A DNA stretch of 64,000 nt from the NCBI RefSeq assembly GCF_014633365.1, contig NC_068341.1, positions 1,488,001-1,552,000 of the forward strand, given 5' to 3'. The position numbers were made by a program, and so were the translations under genes. The stretch is from Diospyros lotus. Its lineage: Eukaryota; Streptophyta; Magnoliopsida; Ericales; Ebenaceae. Of the stretch, positions 24,725 to 38,478 are shown piece after piece. Each line of letters starts with the position of its first letter. Position 1 is the first letter of the stretch. The notes beneath the pieces are model-generated. The model was not told where the DNA came from and did no database searches. It was given only the letters and a program-made list of their open reading frames with translations.

Positions 24725-27584
24725 TCAAAAAAATTCTGATAAAAACTGGAATGCTGGATTTGCAAGTAGCTCTGCAGCAGGTTCTACATCTGAGAAATCC
24801 TTCACTTTCACAGAGAAGCTAATCTCATCTGCTGAGAATGGAATACTGCATTTGTGGGGAACAATTAGATTTGAAACATAAATTTCCTACAGTATGAGGG
24901 TTATTAAGGTACTTCTGGGCATATACCCGGGATCATCATCCAACAAAAAGGAATTGCTATCTGAATCAGTTGAGTCTTCTTCAGTCATTAGTTCCTTGAT
25001 TCTGGAAATAACCTGTATAATGTAAACCGTTTGAGCACAGGGTGTGCCACATAAGAGGTATTTATCTAGAACAGATCAATAGACAAAAACATGACAGAAG
25101 ATTTTATGGTCATTTCTTTCAGCTTACATCGGGGGATACGCTTTCAGTATTGTTGTCATCATCCCAGCACAGTGTGCATAATCTATGAAGCTGTTGTAAA
25201 TTCAGAATCTGAAACACAAAGTATTAATGAGTGAGTGACTCAGACAATGAGGGGGTTGCCAAAAGATTGAGACAGAGAGAAGCGCAGAAAGTTGAGTGAG
25301 GGAAGGGTTCTGTATTTCTATGCATCTTAAGGATTCATAAAGTCCTCAGAGACGAGTCATAACCAAATCCAAATAAATGCTGAAACAGGAAGAAAATCCA
25401 AATTGGTCATGTAATTAAGAATTAAAATCTTCAACCGCATCACAGCACCACATCATGACCAAAAAAAAACAGTCCAATATGTGCTGCTCTCCTCACATGA
25501 ACTCATTGGGTTTGTTTGCGTACAGATTTTGTTAGGAATCAGATATTAGCCACCAGTCAAGACATGCAATCATTGAAACGAAGGTAAAAGTTGGACCGGA
25601 ATTTTACCTTTGTCTCAATTTTGGACCAAACTTTTAATTCTTCCAATAATGGTAATCAACTTTAATTTTGTTTCAACTTTAGACTGCCATTAATCTCCCG
25701 TTAGTAAAAACTGTTAAATGTTGGCAATGGCTGACATGGCTTCCATCTCAGTAAATTTTGCCACATGAGCACATATTTAGTTACTTACAGAAAATACACT
25801 GCTGCTGGCGGACCATCACAGTTGCCAGCCATCGCCAGCAGCACAACCCCCATCTGTCTGGATGGGGGTTGAACTAGCTCCACATTACACCCTTGCGATG
25901 ATCATGTGTTTACTTTGTCTAATAATCAGTCTAAAACTGAAACAAAATTAAAGTTGGCTGCTACTATTGAAAAGATTAGAAATTTTGTCCAAAATTGAAA
26001 CGAAGGTAAAAGTTTATTTTTTTGCAATTTGAAAAAAAATAAAGAAAAAGAAAACAACAGAAGAAGAAAAAAGAGGTCGTGGAACAAACCAAAAAAGAAC
26101 CCATGCCACTCATTCACAAACATAAGCATAGGGAGACACTTACAGGGCAGAGATCATTTGTAATATCATTGTAGGAAATTTGTGATTTCTGATGCATAAC
26201 CTGTAACAAAGATATGGATGAATGTGTAATTAACATGGACCACTCATTTCCCAGCACCACTCATTAGCGAGACCAGGAATGAATAATGTGAAAGGAATAT
26301 AATTTATGGAACATGCACTCAACACAAATTCTCAAAATCATGAAATAAATTTCTATTTTCTCGGACAAGGAAATCAAATTAGCTTCATGAAAGTAACGGA
26401 AGTACCTGCAATAGAAGAGAACAGAGTTCCTTTAAGAAACAACGCCATTATTTTGGTTGGTGGTGTTATGATGCAAACCTGTAAATAATTTTATTTTCGT
26501 GTGTTTTCTTTAATTGGGTGTTAGAGGTATTTTGGTAATTTTCAGCTTTAGGAGTATATTTTGGGGTAATTTTGTTTTGGGGTGTCTTTTTGTAAGAGCA
26601 AGTGTTTTGTTGGGGTTCCTAAAAGATTAGTGAATTCTAGGCGTTATTTGCAAATAGGAGTTGGCTTCTCTTGAGGACTGGTATAAATAGAACTTCTCAG
26701 CCACTTTTTGTCAGGGTCTCACTCCTGACAAGGGAAATTCTCCTTGGTGAGGAGAATTAGGGTTTGATTTTTAGGAGAGAAAGAAAGAACGAGAGGGAGA
26801 GAATTGAGAGGAAGAGGGACGAGAAATTGAGGGAGAGATGAACTGTAATTGTATCAAAATAGTCATAGATGATTCTCATTAAGAGGGAAAGCCCCTGATA
26901 TAGGCCCATCCTTGTAGTTCACTGTTACAACTACCACCTAACGCCCTTGGTTCCTACTGTTATTTCTGTTACAATCTTCTTACTGTCTAACTATATCAGC
27001 TTCGCTAACAGCCTCTTGTTATACTATCCCTTATTTGTTACAACTCACTCCATACATCTCTAACTACTGGAAGGGTCCTAACAATACCCTTCGGACCAGA
27101 ACTTTCTTGTCCTCAAGAAAGCTAAAGGAGCCTAGCAGTTTGCGGAAATTGCTGCAACAAGTCAGGAAGGTACTCCCAAGTGTTATTGTCGGGATGCAGG
27201 TGTGTCCACTGCACTAACACTTGGGTAATAGGAGCGCCATGCCGATAGATCACTCTCTTGTCTAAGATCAAGGCTGGTTCGGATTGTGGAGGAGATTCAC
27301 CAACACAATCAGGCAATGCAGAAGAAACTTGCTGGGCACCAATAGACTTCTTTAGCAGCGAGACATGAAAAATCGGATGAATATGAGAATCAGGTGGAAG
27401 CTGTAACTGATATGCAATGGATCCGAACTTGGCCACAATCTGGAAAGGGCCAAAAAACTTAGGGTCTGTTTCATTGGCCACATTTTCCACTCAAATTCTA
27501 GCTTTTAAGGTGTTTGATTGGATAAATTTTTCAGGTAAATTAAATTCACTTTTGGTCACGTGATGGTCTTTTCTCACTTTTGCT

Positions 27585-27621
<37 letters not shown>

Positions 27622-30600
27622 AGAACAAACTTTCCAGGGAATTGGAAAGCAACCCACATCTGCATCCCCTCTCTGTAAATCATTAGAAGACTCGATCTGG
27701 TGGAGGAGAAGAAGAGTGGCCGACTGTCGGCGAAGCTGAGGGGAAGCGCGGCCAGCGGTCTTGAGGAGGAGGGGAAGCGCGGCCGGCAGTCGCGAGTCTT
27801 CGGCCATGAAAAGGTTCTTCCAGCCAATCCAGAAAGATGGCTCCTCCAAGAAACCCACTCTCTCTGTTCAATCCAACGACGGTGATGGAAAAACTGAGGA
27901 GCAGAAGAACCAGAAAGAGCCATTGAAGTTCTTGACATGGAACGCCAATAGCTTTCTTCTTCAAGTTAAAAACAATTGGCTGGAGTTCACCAAGTTCGTG
28001 AGAGTCTTGATCCCGACATTATTTCCATACAAGTAACTTGTTTTTTATTCTTGGGGGAAGCAGAGGAAGTAGGTTTGGGGGAGAGAGAGATGGGAGACAG
28101 GGAGGAGACGGAGGTGGGTTGGGGGGCGGGGGTTTTGGGGCTAATCCCATGACAAATAGCGGTAATCAAAGATCAAAAATTAAAAAATTATAACAAATTC
28201 TAAGTTAAAAATTAATTCAATCAAACACCATTGATAATTTCTATGTAAATAATTTCTAAGCAATTGAATTGTCAAGGACTTATTTTATTTTCATACAAGT
28301 TCTATCCTTACAATCAAACACACTCTAAGTGCTCAACTTAAAAATTGGAGACTTAGTGAAAGCCCGGTGATGAGCATGTCTTAATTTCATGTAAATCGAA
28401 TCACCCACAAAAAACTCTATGCTCACTGCGTCAACTATCCGCAAATTGCTTCATCTGATGTTGCGCAGCAGCCAACTCCTGCCTTAGGATTTGCAACACC
28501 TTCTCTTACTGTTGTAAGAACTCATCCATCGAGGCTACAGATGATGAGGGCATAGTTTCTGGCCGTATCCTTATCAAGGAAGCTGTGGGTGCTTCCTCTA
28601 TCTATCAGAATTAACAAGCTCTTTTCCTTCACTCTACCTTCTACTTTGATTATCTTGTTGTTGGTCACCCCTTTCAGTGCGTGGAGCGATATCTCACCAA
28701 TGTTCTCACCCCTCGAGTCCTTATCTTCTTCTATTTCATCCCCTTCTTCTGCTCCTACCTCTCTTGTACTGCCCTCTAGAAGCAATATTCGTCTCCTACA
28801 TTGGTGTCCCGGAAAATACTTATCCCCACATCTGAAGCACAATCCAGATTGTCTCCTCTGGTCCATGTTCCGGCCTGATGATTGAGGCATCCCCTGTGGT
28901 ATGATCACAGCATTACCCACTATCCAGTCACGGTTCACTCTTTTGCCACCTGAGTGGGATGCCCCCCCCCCCTGTCATGGTTTTAGCTTGCTACCTCTGT
29001 TTTCTCATCAGGGCTTCCACAACCATTTGTTGTAGCCTAGCACTTTCCACCGCTTGTTCTACCATTCTAGGCTTGATCATTTTGACCATTGGTCTTAGAT
29101 CATCACTTAGGCAACTCAGGAAGCTGGACACAAAATAGGCCTCCGATAGGTGTGGGTTTTGACTGCTCATAAGAGACATGAGCTCCTCAAACCTCTTCAA
29201 GTAGATTTTCAACTCTCCTACTTGCCTTAGTTTGTTGAATTCTTCAACAATGTCTGACATACTTCTCTCCCCAAACCTTTCACACAGCTTTTCAATGAAC
29301 TCACCCCACGTAGGTTGACCCCTTACATTGGTCCAACCTTGGTACCAAGCATTGTTAAAATCTCGATTTTATGTATACGATTTTACGATTTTACACTTTG
29401 AAAACCCCCAAACGATTCAAATCCCATGTAAAATCTAATTTGAGGTAAAATCTTATAAAATCTCGATTTTACGTATACGATTTTACGCTTCAAAGACCCC
29501 CAAACGATTTTACGATTTAGAGACCTCTATTGATTTAAGTTCCAATTTAGAGGATGTTTCCAACGTCTGAATGTCACATAGCATCTGACATTGAAACTTA
29601 TGCAACGAATTACTATATTTTGCCTCTGAATTAAAACTTGATTTAACATTGATTGTATAAGTAAATCAAGACAAACAAGTAATTAATTAATGGACCACCC
29701 AACCCTGAATCGAGTTTTTACTTGATTTAATCAATGTTAAATCAAGTAAAAATTGTAACTTAAATATGATGAAAGACATTGGAAGCATCCTCTAAAGAAT
29801 TTTAAGCTATATTTGATCTCTAAACTGCCTATGTTTTGCCTCTAAATTGCCTATACCAAGCTACTAGTTTTTGAGTTATATTTTGGAAACATTATCTTTT
29901 GAGCTATAATAAGGAATAATCAGGTTATTAAATGATATTAATTTATTTTCTATAAAATTATATTATTGTAAATATATATTTACAAAAATTAAAGGGTATT
30001 TTTAATTATCTCTAAAATCTTACGATTTTACGATTCGATTTTATGAACCCTTTTTCGATCCCACTTAAAATCTTGATTTTAACTACCTTGGTACCAAGCG
30101 TCAATTACATCATCAAAATAAGCAGCTGCTAGTGACACCCGCCTTCCTTCTGGTATGTCATACCATTCAAACATCCTTTTGCACTTCCTTACCCACCAGC
30201 GAGGGTTGTCCCCCTAAAAAACGGGTATCTCCATCCGAGGCATGGGAAACCTCGTTTGTTGGCGTGATCGCTGCTCTCCACGACCCCTATCCTGCATTAT
30301 CCCCACTTCCTCATCCTGGCCACTCCCCACATCAGGAGTTACCAACCTGATATGACCTCTGTTGTGTCGTAACAGAGGTTCGGTTCTATCACGAGGAAGG
30401 AATTCGAGGGCCATACTAACTGGGTTTTGACGTGTGAATATCAACATGAATTGTTGAAGTTGGTTACCCAGCTCCTCCCTCATCTGCGCCATCTCTTCTC
30501 GCATTTGGACCAGCGTACCATCCAGCTTTTGATCGATCGCCATGATCGCTTCATGGTTACGACCATTTACCAGCTCGAGCTGGTCGACTAGCCTTTGAAC

Positions 30601-30814
30601 TTCAGACATGGATGAGCTGACTTGCTGCAGCTGAGTCTCTATGTTCTTTATACGCGTACCTTCCACCATAGGCTAGCAACAATCTGGGCTGAGGTCAAGG
30701 TTTGATACCAAATTGTCACGGTGTGATAATGTTGTTTGCCTTAAACCAGTGAGGATTCAGAATAGAATGGAGTTAAAGAAGAATGTTGAGAAGGAGGAAG
30801 AGAGAAAAGGGAGA

Positions 30815-30852
<38 letters not shown>

Positions 30853-33800
30853 GAGAACGCTTAGGGAGAGTAATTGGAAACTGTTCTATTGATTTTTCCT
30901 GGCTCTCCCACAAAGCTGGGAGAGCTGATATACATGCTTGGGTGGGTGCAGATGCAGCAGAATGCTCCCCACTGAGCGGTTACAACCATAACTTTTGTCC
31001 TTTTCCTAGGGCCTATCACGTGGCCCCTTGATTCTAACAAACTTACAGCTGGAAATTGAAATACAATACTAACAGCAATGCAACAATAGTTCAAACAGCA
31101 AGTAGTAAAGAAATAAACAAAAATTTAAAATTAGCATAGTCGTGATAGGTGAATACTTCCAATGACAGGTTGCTGTCCTTTTTGAATAAAACACCTTTAC
31201 TAGGAGACCCTTTAAGATAGTATAGTATTCTGTTGACAGCTTTAAGGTGACTATCTCTAGGATCATGCATAAATTGGTTAGCTATACTTATAGCATAGGC
31301 GATGTCCAGTCGAGTGTGAGATAAATAAATGAGTCTCCCTACTAGCCGTTGATATGAGCCTCTATCCACTGCCTCTGCTTCAGTATCAATCCCGATCCTA
31401 TGGTTTTGTTCAATCATTCAATGGGTGTCTAAACTGCCTTGCTGCCAAGTATTCCCGTTTCAGCCAAAAGGTCCAACACATATTTATGCTGGGAAATGAA
31501 TATCCCCTCTTTAGATCAAGCCACTTCAATTCCCAGAAAGTATTTCAACTTCCCTAACTCCTTAATCTCAAATTCTTTTGCTAGACAGCCTCTTAAATGA
31601 TCTATACCTTCTTTGTCATCCCCGGTCACTATAATGTCATCAACATACACCAACAATGCTGTTATTTTTCCTAAAACTGAATGAGAAATAAATAAGGTAT
31701 GATCACCTTGACTTTGCTTATAGCCTAACCCAAGCATAACCTTTGCAAATCTCTCAAACCAAGCTCTGGGAGATTGTTTCAGCCCATAGAGAGCTTTTTT
31801 CAACCTGCATACAGCAATCTCCCCTCTTGCTTTCACCTCAAACCCTGGTGGAATGTCCATGTAAATTTCTTCCTTCAACTCCCCATGTAAAAAGCATTCT
31901 TTACATCAAATTGATGTAAAGGCCAATCATACATAACTGCCAATGATAGCAATACTCGAACACTATTCATCTTTGCTACAGGAGCAAAGGTATCTAGGTA
32001 GTCTACCCCATATGTTTGGGTATACCCTTTAGCCACTAGCCTTACTTTGTACCTTTCTAAAGTCCCATCAGATTTATATTTTACAGTAAACACCCACTTA
32101 CATCCTACTGCTCCTTTTCCTTTAGGCAAGTTAACCAACTCCCAAGTTTGGTTCTTTTCAAGGGCTGCCATCTCAACCATCATTGCATTCTTCCAATTCT
32201 CATTATCTAATGCTTCAGACAAGGTCTTTGGTATAGGAATGGAATCAAAGTTGGTTAAGAAACTTTTATGGGCAGAAGACATGTGAGAATAAGTAAGAAA
32301 CAGATGGAGAGGATGTTTAGTGCAAGATCAGGTCCCTTTCCTAAGGGCAATAGGAATATCCAAATCATTAGGTATAAATGCAGCTTGTTCATGAGTAATT
32401 GGCTTAGATTCGGATGTAGCTAGGTTAGGAGGTGACATAGGCTGAACTAGGAAAGGAACAGGTTCAGAACTGTGGTTATAGGAGTCCGGATTTGATTCTG
32501 ATGATGCAGCATGCATAGGGTTATGAATTATAGTCTTTCTTCTGGAATACACCTTTAGTGGACTAGAATAAGGTAGGTGTGTTTCCCTGTGAATCACATT
32601 TAGAGAATCCTTTAAGGAATCCTTTGATGGATGTTCATGAAGAGTAGGAAGAGATATGTCTATATTAGACTCTGCTAGAAATTCAGTCTCCCCCTTAGGA
32701 TAGGAGTTACTGAAATATGAATGTTCCTCCACAAAACTAACATCAACTTAAACAAATAAGCGTTTGGATGGAGGACGAAAGCATTTATATCTCTTTTGAG
32801 TGGGAGAATATCCAACAAAGATGCACTTAAGGGCTCTAGGATCTAGTTTACTCCTATGAGGTGAGTGGTTATGAACAAAAATCACACATCCAAACACTCT
32901 AGGACTGATCCCATTGGAGGGCATGAAAACTAGGAAAACTTTTGATAGGAGCTGAATTGGACTGACTGAAATAAGACTTCTAGAAGGGAGCGTATTAATA
33001 AGATAGGATGCTATCAAGGCTGCTTCTCCCCAATAATATTTGGGGACATTATTGTGGAATAGCAAGGTCCTTGTGACAGCTAGAACATGACCATTTTTTC
33101 TCTCAACTACCCCATTTTGTTAGGGGATATAAACACATGAAGATTCATGAATTATACCCTTGTTTTGAAAGAATTTGGACAAAGTTTGATTAAAGAAGTC
33201 CTTAGCATTGTCTGTCCTTACTCTCTTAATTCTAATTCCAAACTGATTTTTAATCATATTACAAAAATTGGGAAAGATGTTGCATACTTTTGATTTGGAT
33301 TTTAAAAGGTAAATCCAAGTCACTCGTGTGCAATCATCAACAAATATAACAAACCATTTAGTTTCGGATAAACTTGGAAATAGTCACTATTGATCAAATC
33401 AAAGGGATGAGAACTCTTATTATTATTGAGGGGTAAAGAAACCCTCTTGTGTTTAGCAAATTCACATACATCACATTGAAAGTTCTTAGCTTCTAGTCCC
33501 TTAAACAAAGAGGGATACATAACTTGAAGAACTCTAAAAGATGGATGCCCTAAACGAAAATGATGAAGCCAAAGTTCTTCCTTATTAGATTTAGCTAAAA
33601 ATGATGTTGGAAAACACTATCCCCTCTTATTTTTTCCACTAGGTTCTTCCAGATGATTGAGGCCATTCTTTACCCTAGCACGCCCAATCATCTTCCTCAA
33701 TTCCTTTTCTTGAAATTCACAATAGGAAGGATAGAAGATGGCATGACAATTAGCATCATAGGTTAGCTTTTGAATGGAAACCAAATTTGTACACAATTTG

Positions 33801-36800
33801 GGAACATGCAAGACACCCCTTAGGATGAGGTTACTATCAATGAAAATGTCCCCTAAGCCTACTACTGTGGTTAAGGATCCATCAGCTAAAACAACTTTCT
33901 TGGTACTAGGGCATGGTTTATAGGACAAAAACTTGGTAGAAGATGGTGTCATATGGTCAGTTGCTCCGAAGTCAAGAATTCAGAGTCCTCAAAGGTCTTG
34001 TCTGAAACATATAAATTAAATAAGATAGAAGTTATACTTGTAAATGCTAGGTTTGATGAACTTGCATTTCCACCCGAGCCTTTCTCCAGTGATCCTAGCA
34101 AGGTTCTTAGCTTCTCTATCTCCTCCCTTTTTAATTCCACCAGATTAGATTGATCTGCAGCCTCCTCCTCTGTATTTTGGTGATTGTTTGCTGCATATGC
34201 TTGCCCTTTTGATTGTCCTCCTTTAGCTAGTTTATCGTGAAGTTTCCAGCATTTGTCAATTGTATGCCTAGACTTCTTGTAGTAGGTACACCATAGGTTG
34301 TCCCTATTTGGAGTTTTAGCCAGATCAAGATTCTTCCTTTCCATCCTTGCTGTCTTCTCTGACCATGACCCTTTAGAGTCAATAAGGCTGAGTTTTCCAT
34401 CGGCTGTTCTTCCAGCATTACTCCTTTTCTGCCTTCCTCTGCCCTTACTATTGAGATTGCTTCCTTTAATGAAGGTAACTCAGGTTTACCAAGAATTTGA
34501 ATCCTCACTGCATCATACTCAACCTTAAGACCTGCCAAAAAATCATAAGTTCTCTCCTTCTCCACACGCTTCTTATAAATAGCAGCATCCTCACTACACG
34601 TCATTTGGATGCACTGATAATGCAACTCCTACCACAAGGTTTGCAACAAGTTTCCATACTCGATCATTGTCCGAGTCCCTTGTTTAGTGACAATTACTTT
34701 AGTCCGAGTCCCTTGTTTAGTGACAATTATTTTAGTCCTAATTTCATAAATCTAGGCAGCATCATTTACCTTAGAGTAGATGATCTTTACAGCCTCCCAA
34801 ATCTCTTTGGCAGTAGATAGAAACATCATTGTGTCGCTGATTTCTGGAGCCATTGAATTCCAGAGCAAAAACATAATCAACGAGTCTTCTTCATCCCACA
34901 AAGTGTATGTTGAATCGCTCTCCTTCGGACCAATTCCAATCAAGTGACTTAGCTTCCCTTTGCCCTTCATAAACATCCTAATAAGCTGAGACCACTTAAG
35001 GTAGTTTTTTCCATTCAAACGGTATGCAACTTGTATGTTCTACAACTCACTGATAGGATACTGATAATAGTCTAGCTTGAATTGCTTGTATTACTGATAA
35101 TCAAAAGGAATTACAAGGCTGAAAATTAACAAAATGAAAGAAAATTGGACATTCGAGAGGTCTACGCTCTCCCTCTATGTTCACCAAAATATTCCCTTCT
35201 TCTACTCTATTTGCTTCTCTATTTATAGGAATTTGTTTCCCTCACATGCACCAATTGGCCTTCTCCCATTTCAATATCCCTATTCTGCTCTTATTTCTTA
35301 GGACTTTGGTAGCAGAATGTTATGGGCTGCCTATCAATACTCCCCCCACGGAACTCACCTTGTCCTCAAGGTGAAAAATAGGGAACTGTTGTAGGGTTCC
35401 CAGGTGGTCCAGGACTAACTTGGGCTTGGAGTATGTGAATCTTGTCTTCAATTCGTTGGGTTGTCTCCATGATTTGCGTTAGACCCGATGGTTGTAACAC
35501 CCTAACCTCTCCCTGGATTTCTGGATTTCTTGCTTCAACCTGTTAACAAAGAGGCCCTCTAGTATGGCCTCTGAAACTTCACCCATCGAGGCCGCCAAAG
35601 TCTCAAAGACGAGGTGGTATTCCCGCACGGAGTCATCCTGCCTAAGGGTCAACAACCTCTCCTCCATTGATCCCTCCTACGAAGACCAGAATCATCTACG
35701 TAGATGGATCTTCAACTCCTGACTCTATGCCGCCTTTGTTCCCATTGAAACCAGGTGAGTGCAGGCCCATTGAAATAGAGAGCCACTGAGTCTAATTTCT
35801 CAGTCTCCGTCAACTAGTTGACGGTGTAGTATCTCTCGGCCCTGAACCCCCCCCCCCCCCCAATCAGGGTCGCCCCCTTCGAAGATCGACATCTCCAGCT
35901 GTCGACTTCTAGCGTCTTACCTCCAGGGAGCTTCGTCCTCCGTTCCGACCTTGCGACTATGTTCCCCCTATGCTAGCGAGCCACCCATGGTAAGGGACAG
36001 GTTCGTCGGTACGTCCTCTCCCCGTTTCCCCTTTCACCCCCTCTCTTGCTCTCCCCACTTCTCCACCAACAAGTTAAACTGTTCAAGCACCGTCGCTAAA
36101 CTCTTCTCAATTCCTTGCATCCTCTGAAACTCAGTCTTAAGCGAGTCCATTCCCACCTGTAGACCATCCATCCTCCCTTCTATTTGCTGCTAGTAAGTCT
36201 CCAACCTCCTCTCTAGCTCGCCCACCCTCTCTAATACAAACACCCCCATGGATCAAGCTCTAATACCAAATGATAGGATACCGATAATAGTTTAGCTTGA
36301 ATTACTTATATTACTGATAATCGAAAGGAATTACAAGACTGGAAATTAACAAAATGAAAGAAAATTGGACATTCGAAAGGTCCATGCTCTCCCTCTATAT
36401 TCACTAAAATATTCCCTCCTTCTACTCTATTTGCTTCTCTTTTTATAGGAATTTATTGCCCTCACATGCCCCCCCTCTTCGCTCTTCCCATTCTACCCCT
36501 TAACTGAATTTGTTGTCTGCACATGTACCAATTAGCCTTCTCCCATTTCAATATCCCTATTATGCCCTTATTTCTTAGGTCTTTGATAGCAGAATGTTAC
36601 GAATGTTACGGGCTGCCTATCACTCACCACCAATGACTCCCCCACTACTGGAACTACCCGAGAAAGGGACCTTGTTGGTACTTCCAGATTCATTAGTTTC
36701 CGTCATGGCTTTAGGTTATAAGAGAGGATTGGAACAAAGGATGATTCAGTTATCAAAGAACTGAAAACAGTAGAACTTTAATCAAAGATAAGTTTGATTT

Positions 36801-38478
36801 CAAGCAGCTGGAAAAAAAAAAAAAAAAAACAATTGGAATGAGTATAGAACCCTAAGGCTCTGATAACATGTCAACAAGAGTGAAGAATAATCCAATCTTA
36901 CTTTATTCCAATCGTAGGGATTACATATATACATGTCCAACAAGCTAATTAGACAACTGCCTAATAGAGAAGATTCCTAATCTACCTTAGGAAATTATAT
37001 ACAATAAAGGAAAGATCTTACAAGAGTAATCTACTGAAATATACAAGGAAATAAACTATAAACAAAAACAACAATCAATCAGTAACATACAAGGAAATAA
37101 ACAGCAATCAATCAATCAGTAACATATGAAAGAATAAAGAATAGGAAAGAATCCACCATAGCACTCGTTGATCTCTAACACATATTACAGACGATACAAA
37201 CTATATTGATATTCAAAATAATTGTATCTAAACTGTTTAACTATCTCAAAAATGTCTCTGAACTGCAGGTGCATAGAACAAGAGAAACATACCAAGAATC
37301 CAACAGCCTGTGTCACATGCTTCAATTCATCTGAAGATGAGCCTGCATACTGCATGAGAAAGTACATGAGACATGTTAATTTGAGCATAATATAGTTCAC
37401 ATGTGTCGCACCAAAAGTGCATCCCCACTCCCAGTTCCTATGTTACATGGACTCAGGGGGCAGGTGTCCAATATGAGTATGTATCCAAAGGTCGAAAAAG
37501 TCCTAGTGCATCCCCAATACCAGTGCCTAGTTGTCAAGAACATCGTCAAACGTGTTCATCACAAGTGAAGATCATGTTGAGAGCACGGCAGTCACAATTT
37601 GATCCAACCACGTATGTTGTCTGCACAACTAGATTTGGGTTGTGCAAACCCAGATCTGGATTTTTCTTTGAGATGACGGATGGAGGCATGTTTGACCACA
37701 GATAGTTGGCTCCAATGCATATTCTGTACCAGTACTGGTGTCGTATCGTGTCAACACCAATACAACACTAGCAAGTGCCAAGTCCTTATAACATGGACCA
37801 ATGCACCAGGCTCCTTACTTGAGGGTTGGTTGTTTTTGTATGCAGCCAAATCCTTGCTTGCAGAGAGGCTGACCAAATAATGCAAATACCAACAGAACTG
37901 CATAGCCAAACAACTGATGCTAATTTCCCAGGATCCTTATTAGGGTGGGAAAAGCTTGATCTGACCTATTAAAAAACATTGTTAGGGTGAGAGAAGCTGG
38001 ATTTGACCTATTAAAAAGAAAAAAAAACAGCTCGATCGGTCGAGGTTAAGGACTGTCCACTTCTGTGAGCAGCCAGCCCCATCACACAAACTGAGTTATG
38101 AATAACGTTTAATGCATATGTGCCTGACTGAGTAACGTCTATACCACCAGAAAGCTTATAAGACTGACGTTAATCTCCTAGGAGCCATCGCTACAGCAGA
38201 GAAGCTTGATCTGTCAAGAATGACTCACGTATATGGGCAGCCACATTATTTGAAATAACTACTGAGGAATGAGTAAGGTTTCTACATACCCCACTGATAA
38301 AAAAATAATATCAACCCGACCAGCAACTAATAATACCTTCAAGAAAGTATCATTTGACAAGTTATAAACTGTACTTACCTCTTCCTTTTCTTGGCCACAC
38401 CACAGTTCCAATTCAGCTAGCCCAGCCTTCACATATTCCCCATTGCTAAATGTGCAACACTCCCGATGAATAAGAAGA
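24725..38478 (-). CDS. Myosin XI globular-tail exons, second half, with stop
   Basis: 38478-38379 ([19 protein letters not shown]), 37349-37293 ([19 protein letters not shown]), 26200-26144 ([19 protein letters not shown]), 25208-25128 ([18 protein letters not shown]), 25012-24927 ([14 protein letters not shown] and SFLLDDDP) and 24845-24725 ([19 protein letters not shown], ending [12 protein letters not shown]). These match the end of the DIL domain and the C-terminus of plant myosin XI. The intron 37292-26201 is 11.1 kb. Confidence 0.9.

Larger units (their letters stand above)
27462..28325. mobile_element. TIR DNA element that captured a host gene fragment
   Basis: 864 bp with terminal inverted repeats GGGTCTGTTTCATTG (27462-27476) and GAGTGTGTTTGATTG (reverse complement of 28311-28325), 12 of 15 identical. 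The flanks TTA and TAA fit a PIF/Harbinger-type TWA target with one change. Removing the element restores the gypsy integrase frame from KLST to KFFGPF, so the borders are well defined. No transposase is present. Inside is exon 1 of an AP-endonuclease-like gene. The superfamily is tentative. Confidence 0.7.
26709..31039 (-). mobile_element. Chimeric, internally deleted Ty3/gypsy element with two nested DNA elements
   Basis: Read on the minus strand: LTR (31039-30714), PBS-like TGGTATCAAA complementary to initiator tRNA-Met (30701-30710), gag (30669-28560, split by a foldback element), protease start, then a jump to the integrase C-terminus, chromodomain and a second LTR (27083-26709). Reverse transcriptase, RNase H and most of integrase are missing. 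The two LTRs differ in length (326 and 375 bp) and match poorly, and the flanks (CTTTT and AACTT) are not a duplication. This suggests recombination between two related elements. It lies in the 11.1-kb myosin intron. Confidence 0.75.
33949..36706 (-). pseudogene. Copia element A gag, interrupted by a gypsy insertion
   Basis: It starts [17 protein letters not shown] at 36706, is broken at the CTCAC target duplication, and resumes at about 35050 with [16 protein letters not shown], then [14 protein letters not shown]. The zinc knuckle near 34280 reads [14 protein letters not shown], having lost its second cysteine. A 33-bp direct duplication lies at 34669-34734. Confidence 0.85.
31132..37180 (-). 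mobile_element. Ty1/copia element A, 3'-truncated
   Basis: On the minus strand: LTR 37180-36869, PBS-like TGTTATCAGAGCC (36868-36856), gag from 36706, protease, integrase, RT, and the start of RNase H, which ends abruptly near 31132 next to the chimeric gypsy. No 3' LTR is present. A short gypsy (35051-36622) interrupts gag. The element lies in sense orientation in the 11.1-kb myosin intron. Confidence 0.85.

Noticed and set aside
27546..27964. Minus-strand ORFs of 93-130 codons opposite the captured exon
   Set aside because: They are antisense shadows of the APE1L-like exon and include the poly-G run as polyproline.
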